Shown in pieces: positions 35,315-44,173 of a stretch of DNA of 64,000 nt. Made by a program: the position numbers and the translations under genes. The stretch is from Synechococcus sp. 8F6 (GTDB lineage Bacteria; Cyanobacteriota; Cyanobacteriia; PCC-6307; Cyanobiaceae): positions 248,001 to 312,000 of the forward strand of contig NZ_NQKZ01000001.1 in NCBI RefSeq assembly GCF_002252665.1. Direction: 5' to 3'. Every line of letters starts with the position of its first letter. Position 1 is the stretch's first letter. The notes under the pieces are model-generated. The model saw nothing but the letters and a program-made list of their open reading frames with translations, was not told where the DNA came from and searched no databases.

Positions 35315-36753
35315 AGGGCCTTGAAGCGGGCCTGCTGGAGTTTGTGGTTCACCAGGGGTGCTGGGTAGCCGCGGCGTTCCAGCGGTGCAATCTCGCCGCT
35401 GATCAGGTCGCGGCTGCTCACGTGCTTGAGCTCCGGCAGCCAGGTGCGGATGTAGCTGGCGTCAGCATCGAACTTGGCCGCCTGGGTGGCCGGGTTGAAG
35501 ATGCGCAGGGGTTTGGGGTCCATGCCGCTGCTGGCGCTCCACTGCCAGCCGCCGTTGTTGGCGGCCAGGTCGCCATCCACCAGGCGTGCCATGAAGGCCG
35601 CCTCGCCCCAGCGCCAGTCGCAGATCAGGTCCTTCACCAGGAAGGAGGCCACGATCATGCGGCAGCGGTTGTGCATCCAGCCGCTTTCGTTGAGCTGGCG
35701 CATGGCGGCGTCGATGATCGGCATCCCGGTGAGACCGTCGCGCCAGGCCTCAAACCAGGCGTCGTTGTTGTCCCAGGGGAAGGCGCGCCATTGGGGCCGG
35801 TAGGGGCCGCCTGCCAACTCCGGGAAGTGAAACAGCGCCTGTTGGTAAAACTCGCGCCAGGCCAGCTCCTGCTCCCACACCTGAATCGACTGGCGCTCCT
35901 CCTCGCTGCGGGCCAGCGGACGGGCCTGCTGGGCGGCGGCCCAGGCCTGGCGCGGGCTGAGCGTGCCGAACTTGAGGGCGGCGCTGAGGCCTGAGGTGCC
36001 TGCCTCGCCGGGGATGTTGCGGCCTGGTTCGTAGCTCAGCAGGGGAGTCTGGCGGCCATCCCCAATGCAGAAGGCCTGGAGCTGCTGCTGGGCAGCGTGT
36101 TCGCCGGGGCGGCAGGGGCAGAGTTCGGCGCCGGAGAAGCCGTGCTCCAGCTCGGGGCTCACCAGTGGCAGCCCTTTGAGCTGGGTGGTCTCGCAATCCA
36201 TCAGGGCGCTCGGCGCCGGCAGGGGATCCAGGCCACCCGAGGCGGCCGAACCCAGGGCGCTGGCTTGCTCCACCTGGCCGCGCCAGTTGCGCCAGAAGGG
36301 CCCGTAGACCCGGTAAGGGTCGCCGCTGCCGGTTTTAAGGGCCTCGGGGGGGATCAACAGCTGGTCCCAGTCGGCAAGCACCTTGCGGCCATCCGCCTGC
36401 AGGGCCCGTGCCACCCGCCGGTCGCGCTCGCGCCCGAACGGCTCCACGTCCCGGTTCCAGGCCACCACTTCGGCGCCCAGGCCAGCGGCCAGGCGGGGTA
36501 ATAGCTCGGCGGGGTCGCCGTTCAGGATCACCAGCCTGCTGCCGGCCTGCTGCCAGGCCTGCTGCAGCTCCCGCAGGCTCTCAGACAGAAACCACAGCCG
36601 CGCCGGGGCCATGCTGGGGTCCGTGAGGATGGCGGGATCCAACACGAACACCCCCGTCACCGCTGGAGTGGCGGCGGCGGCCGCCGCCAGGCCCCGGTTG
36701 TCGGCCAGGCGCAGATCGCGGCGATGCCAGAACAGCCAGCGCTCCGGAGCCAT
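35293..36753 (-). CDS. phrA: Deoxyribodipyrimidine photolyase (class I CPD type)
   Basis: 486 residues, full length. LFWHRRDLRLADNRGLAAA is the N-terminal antenna-domain start with R-R-D-L-R, RLVILNGDPAELLPRLA and VVAWNRDVEPFGRERD continue it. The FAD half includes GTSGLSAALKFGTLSPR, WEQELAWREFYQQALFHFP, AMRQLNESGWMHNRCRMIVASFLVKDL and LVDGDLAANNGGWQWSASSGMD. It repairs cyclobutane pyrimidine dimers with blue light; cyanobacterial members often carry a deazaflavin antenna. It shares one base with the Nudix stop (TGATG), so the two are coupled. It is a useful comparison for the split pair at 31668-32980. Confidence 0.94.
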   Translation of the reverse strand: MAPERWLFWHRRDLRLADNRGLAAAAAATPAVTGVFVLDPAILTDPSMAPARLWFLSESLRELQQAWQQAGSRLVILNGDPAELLPRLAAGLGAEVVAWNRDVEPFGRERDRRVARALQADGRKVLADWDQLLIPPEALKTGSGDPYRVYGPFWRNWRGQVEQASALGSAASGGLDPLPAPSALMDCETTQLKGLPLVSPELEHGFSGAELCPCRPGEHAAQQQLQAFCIGDGRQTPLLSYEPGRNIPGEAGTSGLSAALKFGTLSPRQAWAAAQQARPLARSEEERQSIQVWEQELAWREFYQQALFHFPELAGGPYRPQWRAFPWDNNDAWFEAWRDGLTGMPIIDAAMRQLNESGWMHNRCRMIVASFLVKDLICDWRWGEAAFMARLVDGDLAANNGGWQWSASSGMDPKPLRIFNPATQAAKFDADASYIRTWLPELKHVSSRDLISGEIAPLERRGYPAPLVNHKLQQARFKALYATIKG

Positions 36754-37313
36754 CAGATCCCCAGCAGTTGCTTGGCCCGCAGCCAGGCGGTGACGCTCTT
36801 GCCATCCAGATATTCGTCGCCGCTGGCCAGGGCCCCATCCAGCTCGCCGGGTTCCATCAGCAGCACCTCCAGGTCCTCGTCGTCGTCGCCGGCGGGGGGC
36901 TCGGCCAGGGGGCTGAGGTCGCGGGCCAGGAACAGGTGAATCACCTCATCGGAGTAGCCCGGGCAGGGCAACATCGCCCCCAGGGGATCCCAGCGGCTGG
37001 CGCTGTAGCCGGCCTCCTCCTGGAGTTCTCGTTGCATGGTGCTGAGCGGGTCTTCGCCGTCATCGAGGGTGCCGGCAGGAAATTCCAGCAGGCGGGTGGC
37101 CACGGCGAAGCGGTATTGGCGCAGCACCACCACGCGGCCGTCTTCGAGCATGGGCACCGCCAGGGAGGCGCCGGGGTGGCGGATCAGGCCGAAGCTGCCC
37201 ACCAGGCCCATCGGCAGCTCGACGCGGTTGACCTCAAAGCGGATCTTGCGGGCGTCCAGGGCGGCAGTGGTTTCCAGGTGGCGCGCAGGCTCGGGAGCGG
37301 GGAGGGGAGCCAT
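36753..37313 (-). CDS. Nudix hydrolase (ADP-sugar pyrophosphatase type)
   Basis: 186 residues. The exact Nudix box is GTLDDGEDPLSTMQRELQEE followed by AGY, fitting G-x5-E-x7-R-E-U-x-E-E-x-G-U. LAVPMLEDGRVVVLRQYRFAVATRLLEFPAG upstream and LPCPGYSDEVIHLFLARDL downstream are typical of ADP-ribose pyrophosphatase relatives. It would hydrolyse ADP-ribose or another nucleoside diphosphate sugar. The stop overlaps the photolyase start by one base, forming an operon. Upstream lies the Phd/PIN module on the opposite strand, so its own promoter region faces the toxin-antitoxin operator. Confidence 0.9.
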   Translation of the reverse strand: MAPLPAPEPARHLETTAALDARKIRFEVNRVELPMGLVGSFGLIRHPGASLAVPMLEDGRVVVLRQYRFAVATRLLEFPAGTLDDGEDPLSTMQRELQEEAGYSASRWDPLGAMLPCPGYSDEVIHLFLARDLSPLAEPPAGDDDEDLEVLLMEPGELDGALASGDEYLDGKSVTAWLRAKQLLGI

Positions 37314-37441
37314 GGGCGAGCGGTGGCTGCAGCAGTACCATCAGCATCGCGCAGGGATGGCTTTGGCCGCCTGTGTTGGTGGGTCACGCTTGCGCCATCC
37401 CGGCCAGAGCCGGATCTGACCTGTCTTTCTCTCTGTCTGAA

Positions 37442-37465
37442 ATGTGGTCACACTTGTGACTACAT
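37442..37465. promoter_or_regulatory. 24-base near-perfect dyad upstream of Phd/PIN module
   Basis: The arms ATGTGGTCACA (37442-37452) and TGTGACTACAT (37455-37465) are inverted copies with one mismatch, separated by CT. The inner GTCACA-CT-TGTGAC is perfect. It lies 35 bases before the antitoxin ATG and in the 187-base gap shared with the divergent Nudix gene. It is a good candidate operator for antitoxin-toxin autoregulation. It is not a CRP-type site, because the TGTGA/TCACA halves face the wrong way. Confidence 0.6.
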
Positions 37466-37500
37466 GGCTAACACTCTGAACAAGCGGTTCCTGGTAGCCC

Positions 37501-37731
37501 ATGGATGCACCGGTTAGGGATGAACTGGTTAGGGATGAACTGGTTAGGGATGAACTGGTTAGGGATGAACTGGTTAGGGAAGTACTGGTTCAAGTCAGCC
37601 TGCGGGATGCCAAGGCCCAGCTCTCGCGCTTGGCGGATGCGGCCCACCAGGGTGCAACCGTGGTGCTCACCAAGCACGGCCGGCCCTGGGCGCGGTTGAT
37701 GCCTTTGGAGGCTGGCCCGGCGCCTGGTTGA
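37501..37731 (+). CDS. Phd/YefM-type antitoxin with repeated N-terminus
   Basis: 76 residues. VLVQVSLRDAKAQLSRLADA and QGATVVLTKHGRPWARLMPL form the Phd/YefM fold found in antitoxins paired with PIN toxins. Before it, MDAP is followed by four copies of VRDEL and a degenerate VREVL, encoded by a perfect 15-base tandem repeat. Typical Phd antitoxins begin almost directly at the V-x-V-S/N-x-x-x-A-K stretch, so the repeat is an extra tail, or the true start is a GTT/GTA-rich region downstream with no good codon. It should bind the dyad at 37442-37465 and neutralise the PIN protein encoded 6 bases downstream. Confidence 0.75.
   Translation: MDAPVRDELVRDELVRDELVRDELVREVLVQVSLRDAKAQLSRLADAAHQGATVVLTKHGRPWARLMPLEAGPAPG
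37512..37586 (+). repeat. 15-base tandem repeat, four perfect copies plus one degenerate
   Basis: The unit GGTTAGGGATGAACT occurs perfectly at 37512-37526, 37527-37541, 37542-37556 and 37557-37571, then as GGTTAGGGAAGTACT at 37572-37586. It encodes VRDEL repeats in the antitoxin frame. The unit has no in-frame stop in at least two forward frames and one reverse frame, and each copy contains AGGGATG, an out-of-frame ATG behind a purine run. Exact identity suggests recent slippage expansion. Confidence 0.9.
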
Positions 37732-37737
37732 CCGACC

Positions 37738-38175
37738 ATGACACCGCGACCGCAGGCTTCAGGCTTTCTGCTCGATACCCATGCGCTGCAGTGGTGGTGG
37801 TGTTCGCCCCGATTGCTTTCGGAGCCCGTGCGGGAGGTGCTGCGCGATCCCGCCCAGCGGGTGGTGGTGAGTGCGGCCAGTTGGTTTGAGTTGGCGGAGG
37901 CCCATCGGGCAGGTCAGCTGCCGGGTTTGGAGGTGGCCCTGGAGCGCTTTCCCCAGTTGCTGGAGGCCGATGGCCTGGGTTACCTGCCGGTGTGGCCCAA
38001 TCACCTGCAACGGGCTGGCAGGGCTGCCCGTCCTCGAGATGCCCACTACCAGGCTGATCCAGGGTCTGTGGATCGGGTGGATGCCCTGTTGGTGGCCCAG
38101 GCCGAGCTGGAGAACCTGCTGCTGATCAGCCTGGACGCGGGTCTGCTTCGGCTGGGGGCTCGTCTGTTCTGGTGA
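37738..38175 (+). CDS. PIN-domain toxin (VapC-like) partner of Phd antitoxin
   Basis: 145 residues. GFLLDTHALQWWWCSPRLLS carries the L-L-D-T-H-A-L-x-W-W signature with the first catalytic Asp; QRVVVSAASWFELAEAHRAGQL includes the conserved Glu; [36 protein letters not shown] contains the late acidic residues. The usual H-R-D-P-F-D-R segment reads RPRDAHYQADPGSVDRVDAL, so it is longer than the common form. PIN toxins cleave RNA. ATG at 37738, 6 bases after the antitoxin. The last 50 bases overlap the 3' end of folK on the other strand. Confidence 0.85.
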   Translation: MTPRPQASGFLLDTHALQWWWCSPRLLSEPVREVLRDPAQRVVVSAASWFELAEAHRAGQLPGLEVALERFPQLLEADGLGYLPVWPNHLQRAGRAARPRDAHYQADPGSVDRVDALLVAQAELENLLLISLDAGLLRLGARLFW

Positions 38176-38788
38176 GCCAAGCGGCTCCCAGCTGCTCGGG
38201 CCAGCCGGTTCGGCCAGCCAGGGCGATCGCTGTGCAGTTGGGGCCTGGGGCCGTGGCTTCCAGGGCCGCACCCAGGGCCGCCAGTGGGGCCAGCACGAAG
38301 TCCCGTTCCTGCCAGCGGGGATGGGGCAGCTGCAAGCGGGGGGTGTGGCAGCGCAGATCCCCCCACCAGAGCAGGTCGAGGTCGAGGCTGCGGGGTCCCC
38401 AGCGTTCCTGGCGCTCCCGGCCGAAGTGTTGCTCCAGTTCCTGCAAGTGCCCCAGCAGGTCCTCGGCAGCATCTGCGGTGGCCTCTGGGGCGGCGTCGGC
38501 AGTCACGCTTGCGCCCTCCACCAGCACGACGGCATTGACGTAGTTGGGTTGGCCGGGGGGGCCACCCACAGCTTGGGTTTCAAACAGCGGAGACCAGCGG
38601 AAGGCAGTCGTCTCTCCTGGGCGCCGCAGATCCTGGCTCCATCCCCGCACGCTCGCTTCCAGCAAAGGCCGCACCGCGATCAGGGTGGCGATTGGGTTGC
38701 CGCAGCGGCTGGGCAGGTTGGCGCCGAGGGCGATGGCCAGGCTCGGCGTGGCACCGCCGCCGGTCTGATCAGCGAGACTGGCGCGCAC
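38126..38788 (-). CDS. folK: HPPK: 6-hydroxymethyl-7,8-dihydropterin pyrophosphokinase
   Basis: 220 residues from a GTG at 38788; an ATG at 38836 in frame would overlap the chlD start. [20 protein letters not shown] is the S-L-G-S-N-like start of [24 protein letters not shown] is the pterin-binding part; [18 protein letters not shown] and [19 protein letters not shown] are the classic R-W-G-P-R-x-L-D-L-D and P-H-P-R-x-x-x-R-x-F-V motifs. It transfers pyrophosphate from ATP to the dihydropterin in folate synthesis. Its C-terminal tail ([15 protein letters not shown]) is encoded opposite the toxin gene end and may have been altered by that module's insertion. Confidence 0.9.
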   Translation of the reverse strand: MRASLADQTGGGATPSLAIALGANLPSRCGNPIATLIAVRPLLEASVRGWSQDLRRPGETTAFRWSPLFETQAVGGPPGQPNYVNAVVLVEGASVTADAAPEATADAAEDLLGHLQELEQHFGRERQERWGPRSLDLDLLWWGDLRCHTPRLQLPHPRWQERDFVLAPLAALGAALEATAPGPNCTAIALAGRTGWPEQLGAAWLTRTDEPPAEADPRPG

Positions 38789-38811
38789 GTGAATCGGCTC
38801 TGGGCCCCTCC

Positions 38812-40932
38812 ATGGTTGCAAGCGAATCGGTTGCAAGCGGATCGCCCACCACCAGTGATGCCGCGGCCCGTGCCTTCCCCCTGGCGGCGATCACCGGCCA
38901 CGGCACCCTCAAGCTGGCCCTGCTGCTGGCTGCGGTCGATCCCGGCCTGGGCGGGGTCGTGATCGCCGGAGGGCGTGGCACCGGCAAGTCGGTGCTGGCC
39001 AGGGGTTTGCACGCCCTGCTGCCGCCGATCGATGTGCTCGATGTGGGCGGTACGGCCCTCAACATCGATCCCCAGCGCCCCGACGACTGGGACGCCGCCA
39101 CCTGTGCACGCCTCACCGAGCTGGGCGCCGACCCCACCGGCGCCGATGCCAACGCCCTGCTGCCCACCACAGTGGTACCGGCGCCGTTCGTGCAGGTGCC
39201 TCTGGGCATCACCGAAGACCGGCTGGTGGGCTCCGTGGATGTGACCGCCTCGCTGGCCAGCGGCCAGGCGGTGTTCCAGCCGGGCTTGCTGGCGGAAGCC
39301 CACCGGGGCGTGCTCTATGTGGACGAGCTCAACCTGCTCGACGACAACATCACCAACCTGCTCCTGGCGGCGGTGGGCTCGGGCGAAAACCGGATCGAGC
39401 GGGAGGGCCTGAGCCTGTCGCACCCCTGCCGCTGCCTCCTGATCGCCACCTACAACCCCGAGGAGGGGGCCGTGCGCGATCACCTGCTGGATCGCTTCGC
39501 CATCGCGCTGTCAGCCAACCAGGTGCTGGAGCTGGATCAGCGGGTGGAGATCACCCGCAGCGCCATGGCCCAGGCCGAATCGAGCCAGGCCTTCCGGCAG
39601 AAGTGGCAGGACGACACCGATGCCCTGGCCACCCAGCTGCTGCTGGCGCGTCAGTGGCTGCCCGATGTGCAGATCTCCCGCGAGCAGATGGCCTACCTGG
39701 TGAACGAGGCCCTGCGGGGCGGCGTGGAGGGACACCGCAGTGAGCTCTATGCGGTGCGGGTGGCCAGGGCCCATGCGGCCCTCAGCGGCCGCGATCGGGT
39801 CGAGGCCGACGACCTCCAGGTGGCGGTGCGGCTGGTGATCGCGCCGCGGGCGCTGCAGCTGCCGCCCCCCGATCCCGATCAGCCGATGGAGCCGCCGCCA
39901 CCCCCCCCACCGCAGGGCGAGCAGCCGCCGGAGGATCCGGAGCCGCCCGAAAACGAGCAGAATCCGGACGAATCAGACCAGGACGACACCGAGGACGAAC
40001 AAGAGGACGACACCCCCGAAGACCAGGCGCCTCCCCAGGTGCCGGAGGAGTTCCTGCTGGATCCCGAGGCCATCGCCATCGACCCCGACCTGCTGCTGTT
40101 CTCCTCGGCCAAGGCCAAGACCGGCGGTAGCGGCAGCCGGGCGGTGGTGTTTAGCGATTCGCGCGGCCGCTACGTCAAGCCGATGCTGCCGAGGGGCCCG
40201 GTGAAGCGCATCGCTGTGGATGCCACGCTTCGGGCTGCGGCGCCTTATCAGAAATCCCGCCGTGAGCGCGAACCGCACCGCACCGTGATCGTCCAGGACG
40301 GCGACCTGCGGGCCAAGCAGCTGCAGCGCAAGGCTGGTGCCCTGGTGATCTTCCTGGTGGATGCCAGCGGCTCGATGGCCCTCAACCGCATGCAGAGCGC
40401 CAAGGGGGCCGTGATCCGGTTGCTCACCGAGGCCTATGAAAACCGTGATGAGGTGGCCTTGATCCCCTTCCGCGGTGAGCAGGCCGAGGTGCTGCTGCCC
40501 CCCACCCGTTCGATCACCGCCGCCCGCCGGCGGCTGGAATCCATGCCCTGTGGCGGTGGTTCACCCCTGGCCCACGGCCTTTCCCAGGCCGCCCGCGTGG
40601 GGGCCAACGCTCTGGCCACCGGTGATCTGGGCCAGGTGGTCGTGGTGGCGATCACCGATGGCCGCGGCAACGTGCCCCTCAGCCGCTCCCTGGGGCAACC
40701 CCAGCTGGAGGGCGAGGAGCCGGTGGACCTCAAGGAGGAGGTGAAGCAGGTGGCCAGCAAGTACCGGGCCCTGGGCATCAAGCTGCTGGTGATCGACACC
40801 GAGCGCAAGTTCATCGGCAGCGGCATGGGCAAAGACCTGGCCGAGGCCGCCGGTGGCAAATACGTGCAACTGCCCAAGGCCAGCGATCAGGCCATCGCCG
40901 CCATCGCCATGGAGGCGATCAGCGGGGTGTAG
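38812..40932 (+). CDS. chlD: Magnesium chelatase subunit D
   Basis: 706 residues. The N-terminal AAA+ domain has [20 protein letters not shown] as P-loop, [20 protein letters not shown] as Walker B and [22 protein letters not shown] as sensor region. A proline- and acid-rich linker follows around residues 345-405. The C-terminal von Willebrand A domain has [21 protein letters not shown], the MIDAS metal site. With ChlI and ChlH it inserts magnesium into protoporphyrin IX, the first step specific to chlorophyll. The ATG at 38812 is 23 bases from the divergent folK start. The stop overlaps the opposing mlaD-like gene by 14 bases. Confidence 0.96.
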   Translation: MVASESVASGSPTTSDAAARAFPLAAITGHGTLKLALLLAAVDPGLGGVVIAGGRGTGKSVLARGLHALLPPIDVLDVGGTALNIDPQRPDDWDAATCARLTELGADPTGADANALLPTTVVPAPFVQVPLGITEDRLVGSVDVTASLASGQAVFQPGLLAEAHRGVLYVDELNLLDDNITNLLLAAVGSGENRIEREGLSLSHPCRCLLIATYNPEEGAVRDHLLDRFAIALSANQVLELDQRVEITRSAMAQAESSQAFRQKWQDDTDALATQLLLARQWLPDVQISREQMAYLVNEALRGGVEGHRSELYAVRVARAHAALSGRDRVEADDLQVAVRLVIAPRALQLPPPDPDQPMEPPPPPPPQGEQPPEDPEPPENEQNPDESDQDDTEDEQEDDTPEDQAPPQVPEEFLLDPEAIAIDPDLLLFSSAKAKTGGSGSRAVVFSDSRGRYVKPMLPRGPVKRIAVDATLRAAAPYQKSRREREPHRTVIVQDGDLRAKQLQRKAGALVIFLVDASGSMALNRMQSAKGAVIRLLTEAYENRDEVALIPFRGEQAEVLLPPTRSITAARRRLESMPCGGGSPLAHGLSQAARVGANALATGDLGQVVVVAITDGRGNVPLSRSLGQPQLEGEEPVDLKEEVKQVASKYRALGIKLLVIDTERKFIGSGMGKDLAEAAGGKYVQLPKASDQAIAAIAMEAISGV

Positions 40933-41842
40933 TGGCCTTCTCTCGTGCCGCTTTGTCGCGGGCGGCACCGGTCTGGGCGGGGTAGAGCTCTTCGAAGAAT
41001 TTGCCCAGCCCCACGGCCACGCTGCGGATGCCGTCCATGAAGCGGGGGTCGTCGGTCAGCTTGGTCACATCACCGCCCACGGCATTCCATTTGGCGGTGA
41101 GCTGCTCGGCATTGCTGACGGTGGACTGGAGCTCGTGCAGGGTTTTCGGGTTGTCGAGGGCTGCGATCAGGTGGCGCAGGTGGGCCGTGCTGCTGTTCAG
41201 GTTGGTGATCGTGGGGTGGGCCGCTTTTACCGTTGCCTCCAGCTCCCGGGCCAGGGCCTGGCCGTCCTTCATGAAGGCGGAGGTGTCCTTGGCGGTGCGC
41301 TCGAAGCTGCCGGTGGCTGTCGACACCTTGCTCAGCAGCTGCATCTGGTCGGCTTCCACCAGCAGCTTGTGCATCAGGCTGGTCACGCTCGTGAGACTCG
41401 GCCCCTGCAATCCTGTGATGGTCGCGCCATTGCACAGGGCCAGGCTGGGATTGCAGTCTTTGGAGCGCGGATTCGGGGCGCTCGGAGGCATCGGTTTGCC
41501 GCTGCTGATCAAGGACACTTGAGCGTCCCCGCCCAAGAGGGAAGCCTCGCCGATCTGGGCGAAGGCCGGTCGAGCCAGCTTGAGGTCGGGATGGTTGATT
41601 TCCAGCTCGGCAATTACGGCCTGCGGGGTGACCCGCACCGTCCTCACGCTGCCTACCAGCACCCCTCGATAGACCACCGGAGAGCGCTCGGCCAACCCCG
41701 CGGCTTCATCGAAGTTGGCCTTCACGGTCCAGTTCTGACGTCCCAGGGAGATGCCGCGCAGCCAGAAGGACAGTCCCATGGCACTGCCAATGGCCGCCAG
41801 CAGGGAGAAGCCGACAATCGCCTCACGAATACTGCGGCGCAT
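40919..41842 (-). CDS. MlaD/Mce-family lipid-transport protein
   Basis: 307 residues. [25 protein letters not shown] is a single N-terminal membrane anchor. [39 protein letters not shown] is the MlaD/MCE beta-barrel signature. The rest is mainly helical ([40 protein letters not shown]). MCE proteins form rings through which phospholipids pass between membranes. The ATPase gene ends 4 bases upstream on the same strand; the permease (MlaE-like) is not in the window. It should sit in the periplasm tethered to the plasma membrane. Confidence 0.85.
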   Translation of the reverse strand: MRRSIREAIVGFSLLAAIGSAMGLSFWLRGISLGRQNWTVKANFDEAAGLAERSPVVYRGVLVGSVRTVRVTPQAVIAELEINHPDLKLARPAFAQIGEASLLGGDAQVSLISSGKPMPPSAPNPRSKDCNPSLALCNGATITGLQGPSLTSVTSLMHKLLVEADQMQLLSKVSTATGSFERTAKDTSAFMKDGQALARELEATVKAAHPTITNLNSSTAHLRHLIAALDNPKTLHELQSTVSNAEQLTAKWNAVGGDVTKLTDDPRFMDGIRSVAVGLGKFFEELYPAQTGAARDKAAREKATTPR

Positions 41843-41846
41843 GGAC

Positions 41847-42674
41847 CTAGGACTCCGCCGGCTGCATCGGTCCGCGCAGGCTACCGCTCCTGAACTGCAC
41901 TACGTAAGGATCGCTGCAATGGCGGTAGTCCTCAACCGTGCCACTCCAGCGAAACTGTCCGTCGTAGAGCAGCACCACCCGCTCGGCCGAGCGTTCGATG
42001 GTGCTGTGCACATGGCTGACCACCACCGATGTGGCCTGGGCCACATCGGTGGTGCAAACGATCAGGTCTTCAATCCTGGTGCAGGCCACCGGATCGAGGC
42101 CGGCGGTGGGTTCATCGAACAACAGCAGCGGCATCTGATCGCTGGCTTTGCGCGGATCGTTGATCAGGGCCCTAGCAAAGCTGACCCGTTTCTGCATGCC
42201 GCCGCTGAGCTCCCCGGGCAGTTGCTCTTCGGTGCCATGCAGCCCCACGGCGTCAAGGGCAGCGCCCACCCGGTTGCGAATCTCCCGCTCGCTGAGGCGG
42301 CCGAAGCGGTAGAGCAGGAAGCCGACGTTTTCGCGCACGGTCAGGGATCCCAGCAGAGCGGGGTTCTGAAACACCAGGCGCACATCCGGAGGGTTGCGCT
42401 GATCGAGGCGCAGGTAGGTCTGGGGAACGCCGTAGAGCCTGAGCTCGCCGCTGCTGGGCAACTGCAACCCGGCCAGCAGACGCAGGATCGTGGATTTACC
42501 GGCTCCGGAAGGGCCCACCACCACCAGGCGTTCTCCCGGCGCGATCTGCAGGTTCACCCCGTCCAGCACCCGTCGGCTGCCCCAGCGCACGCTGAGGTTG
42601 TCCATCACAGCCAGCGGCGGGGCCTGGAGCGGTGCTGAGGAAGCCAGGGGTGGCGCGGCAAAGCTGGATCCCAT
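41847..42674 (-). CDS. ABC transporter ATPase, MlaF-like
   Basis: 275 residues. VVVGPSGAGKSTILRLLAGL is Walker A, GELSGGMQKRVSFARALI is the ABC signature with the Mla-type S-G-G-M, and LLLFDEPTAGLDPVACTRI is Walker B. VRLVFQNPALLGSLTVRENVGFLLYR is the Q-loop region. It would power lipid movement by the MCE complex with the next gene (4-base gap). The ATG at 42674 was chosen over the much longer upstream frame, which has no homology. The promoter region is shared with the divergent YvcK-like gene. Confidence 0.88.
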   Translation of the reverse strand: MGSSFAAPPLASSAPLQAPPLAVMDNLSVRWGSRRVLDGVNLQIAPGERLVVVGPSGAGKSTILRLLAGLQLPSSGELRLYGVPQTYLRLDQRNPPDVRLVFQNPALLGSLTVRENVGFLLYRFGRLSEREIRNRVGAALDAVGLHGTEEQLPGELSGGMQKRVSFARALINDPRKASDQMPLLLFDEPTAGLDPVACTRIEDLIVCTTDVAQATSVVVSHVHSTIERSAERVVLLYDGQFRWSGTVEDYRHCSDPYVVQFRSGSLRGPMQPAES

Positions 42675-42843
42675 CCTGACCCTTTGCGCCCGCGAACAGC
42701 CTCCGTAAAGTTCAGCCAGTTGCGGCAGCGTCCTCCCTCGCCCTTTGCCCCCCCCCGCTCCAGCCTCCCGATTGCGGCCCTCCCGCCGACCGCTGCCGAA
42801 ACCGGGCTGGTTGGGCCGCGGCGATCTGCGCCAGAAGGATCTG

Positions 42844-44163
42844 ATGAGCCGCTCCAGGCGGGCGGCCCGCTGGTTGCAGCCCGGGTTGGTGGTGAAGCGT
42901 TGGGTGTTCACTTCCGGCCTGGGCTTGCTGGTGGCCCTGTTGGGTGCGGCGGTGTGGGCCGATCTGCAGCCGATTTACTGGATGCTCTCGAGCATTCAGT
43001 GGCTGCTGGCGCAGGTCACCGGGGTGCTGCCCCGCAAAATCACCGGGCCCCTGGTGCTGCTGGTTGGCGCCGTCTTGATCTGGCTCGGCCAGAGCCGCAG
43101 TTTTGGCTCGATCCAACAGGCCCTGGCCCCGGAAAAGGACACCTTGTTAGTGGATGCCCTGCTGGCCCAGCGGCGCCTCAACCGGGGGCCCAACATCGTG
43201 GCGATTGGGGGTGGCACCGGGCTTTCCACCCTGCTCAGCGGCCTGAAGCGCTACAGCAGCAACCTCACCGCCATCGTCACGGTGGCGGATGACGGAGGCA
43301 GCAGTGGGGTGCTGCGCCGGGAGCTCGGGGTGCAGCCGCCCGGCGACATCCGCAACTGCCTGGCCGCCCTGGCCAGGGAGGAGCCTCTGCTCACGCGTTT
43401 GTTCCAATACCGCTTCAAGGCTGGCAGCGGGCTGGAGGGGCACAGCTTCGGCAATCTGTTTCTCTCGGCATTGACGGCGATCACCGGCAACCTGGAGTCG
43501 GCGATCACGGCCAGCAGCCGGGTGCTGGCTGTGCAGGGGCAGGTGGTGCCCGCCACCAATGCCGACGTGCGCCTCTGGGCGGAGCTCGAAAACGGTGAGC
43601 GCATTGAAGGTGAATCGAAGATTGGCCATGCCGCCAGCCCGATCGTGCGGTTGGGTTGCATCCCGGAGCGGCCCCCAGCCCTGCCCAGGGCCCTGGAGGC
43701 CATTGCCAACGCCGATCTGATCGTGCTGGGCCCCGGCAGCCTTTACACCTCGCTGCTGCCCAACCTGTTGGTGCCCGCATTGGTCGAGGCCATCCGCCGC
43801 AGCAAGGCCCCCCGCCTCTACATCTGCAATCTGATGACCCAACCCGGTGAAACCGATGGGCTCGACGTGGAGGGGCATGTGCGGGCCATCGAGGCCCAGC
43901 TCGCCAGCCTCGGCGTGGATGAACGCCTGTTCACGGCGGTGTTGGCCCAGGAGGATCTGGGTGATTCCGCCCTCGTGGCCCACTACCGCCATCAGGGGGC
44001 CGAGCCCGTGACCTGCGACGCGCGCCAGCTGCGCCGCCAGGGGTACGACGTCACCCTGGCCCCACTTCAGGGGGCCAAGCCCACCGCCACCCTGCGCCAC
44101 GACCCCCGTAGCGTTGCCCTGGCGGTGATGCGCTTCTTCCGCAAGCACCAGCGCGGCGCCTGA
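42844..44163 (+). CDS. YvcK/CofD-like protein with N-terminal membrane segment
   Basis: 439 residues. One or two hydrophobic segments come first (VFTSGLGLLVALLGAAVWADL; ITGPLVLLVGAVLIWLGQ). The YvcK domain follows: NIVAIGGGTGLSTLLSGLKRYS, AIVTVADDGGSSGVLRREL, PPGDIRNCLAALA and LIVLGPGSLYTSLLPNLL. YvcK proteins bind UDP-sugars and affect envelope synthesis and carbon balance; the related CofD transfers lactyl phosphate in F420 synthesis. Membrane-anchored versions are common in cyanobacteria. The ATG at 42844 precedes the first hydrophobic segment; a TTG at 42745 in frame would add 33 basic, Pro-rich residues. Confidence 0.85.
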   Translation: MSRSRRAARWLQPGLVVKRWVFTSGLGLLVALLGAAVWADLQPIYWMLSSIQWLLAQVTGVLPRKITGPLVLLVGAVLIWLGQSRSFGSIQQALAPEKDTLLVDALLAQRRLNRGPNIVAIGGGTGLSTLLSGLKRYSSNLTAIVTVADDGGSSGVLRRELGVQPPGDIRNCLAALAREEPLLTRLFQYRFKAGSGLEGHSFGNLFLSALTAITGNLESAITASSRVLAVQGQVVPATNADVRLWAELENGERIEGESKIGHAASPIVRLGCIPERPPALPRALEAIANADLIVLGPGSLYTSLLPNLLVPALVEAIRRSKAPRLYICNLMTQPGETDGLDVEGHVRAIEAQLASLGVDERLFTAVLAQEDLGDSALVAHYRHQGAEPVTCDARQLRRQGYDVTLAPLQGAKPTATLRHDPRSVALAVMRFFRKHQRGA

Positions 44164-44173
44164 ACAAACGCCT

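Noticed and set aside
37442-37465. A CRP (SycrP1)-type binding site
   Set aside because: The TGTGA and TCACA halves are in the reverse orientation to the consensus TGTGA-N6-TCACA.
37468-37677. Minus-strand peptide of repeated N-Q-F-I-P units
   Set aside because: It is the reverse reading of the 15-base tandem repeat in the antitoxin gene; no start context or homology supports it.
37505-37699. Plus-strand +2-frame peptide of repeated L-G-M-N-W units
   Set aside because: Also a product of the tandem repeat; the Phd antitoxin fold is in the other frame.
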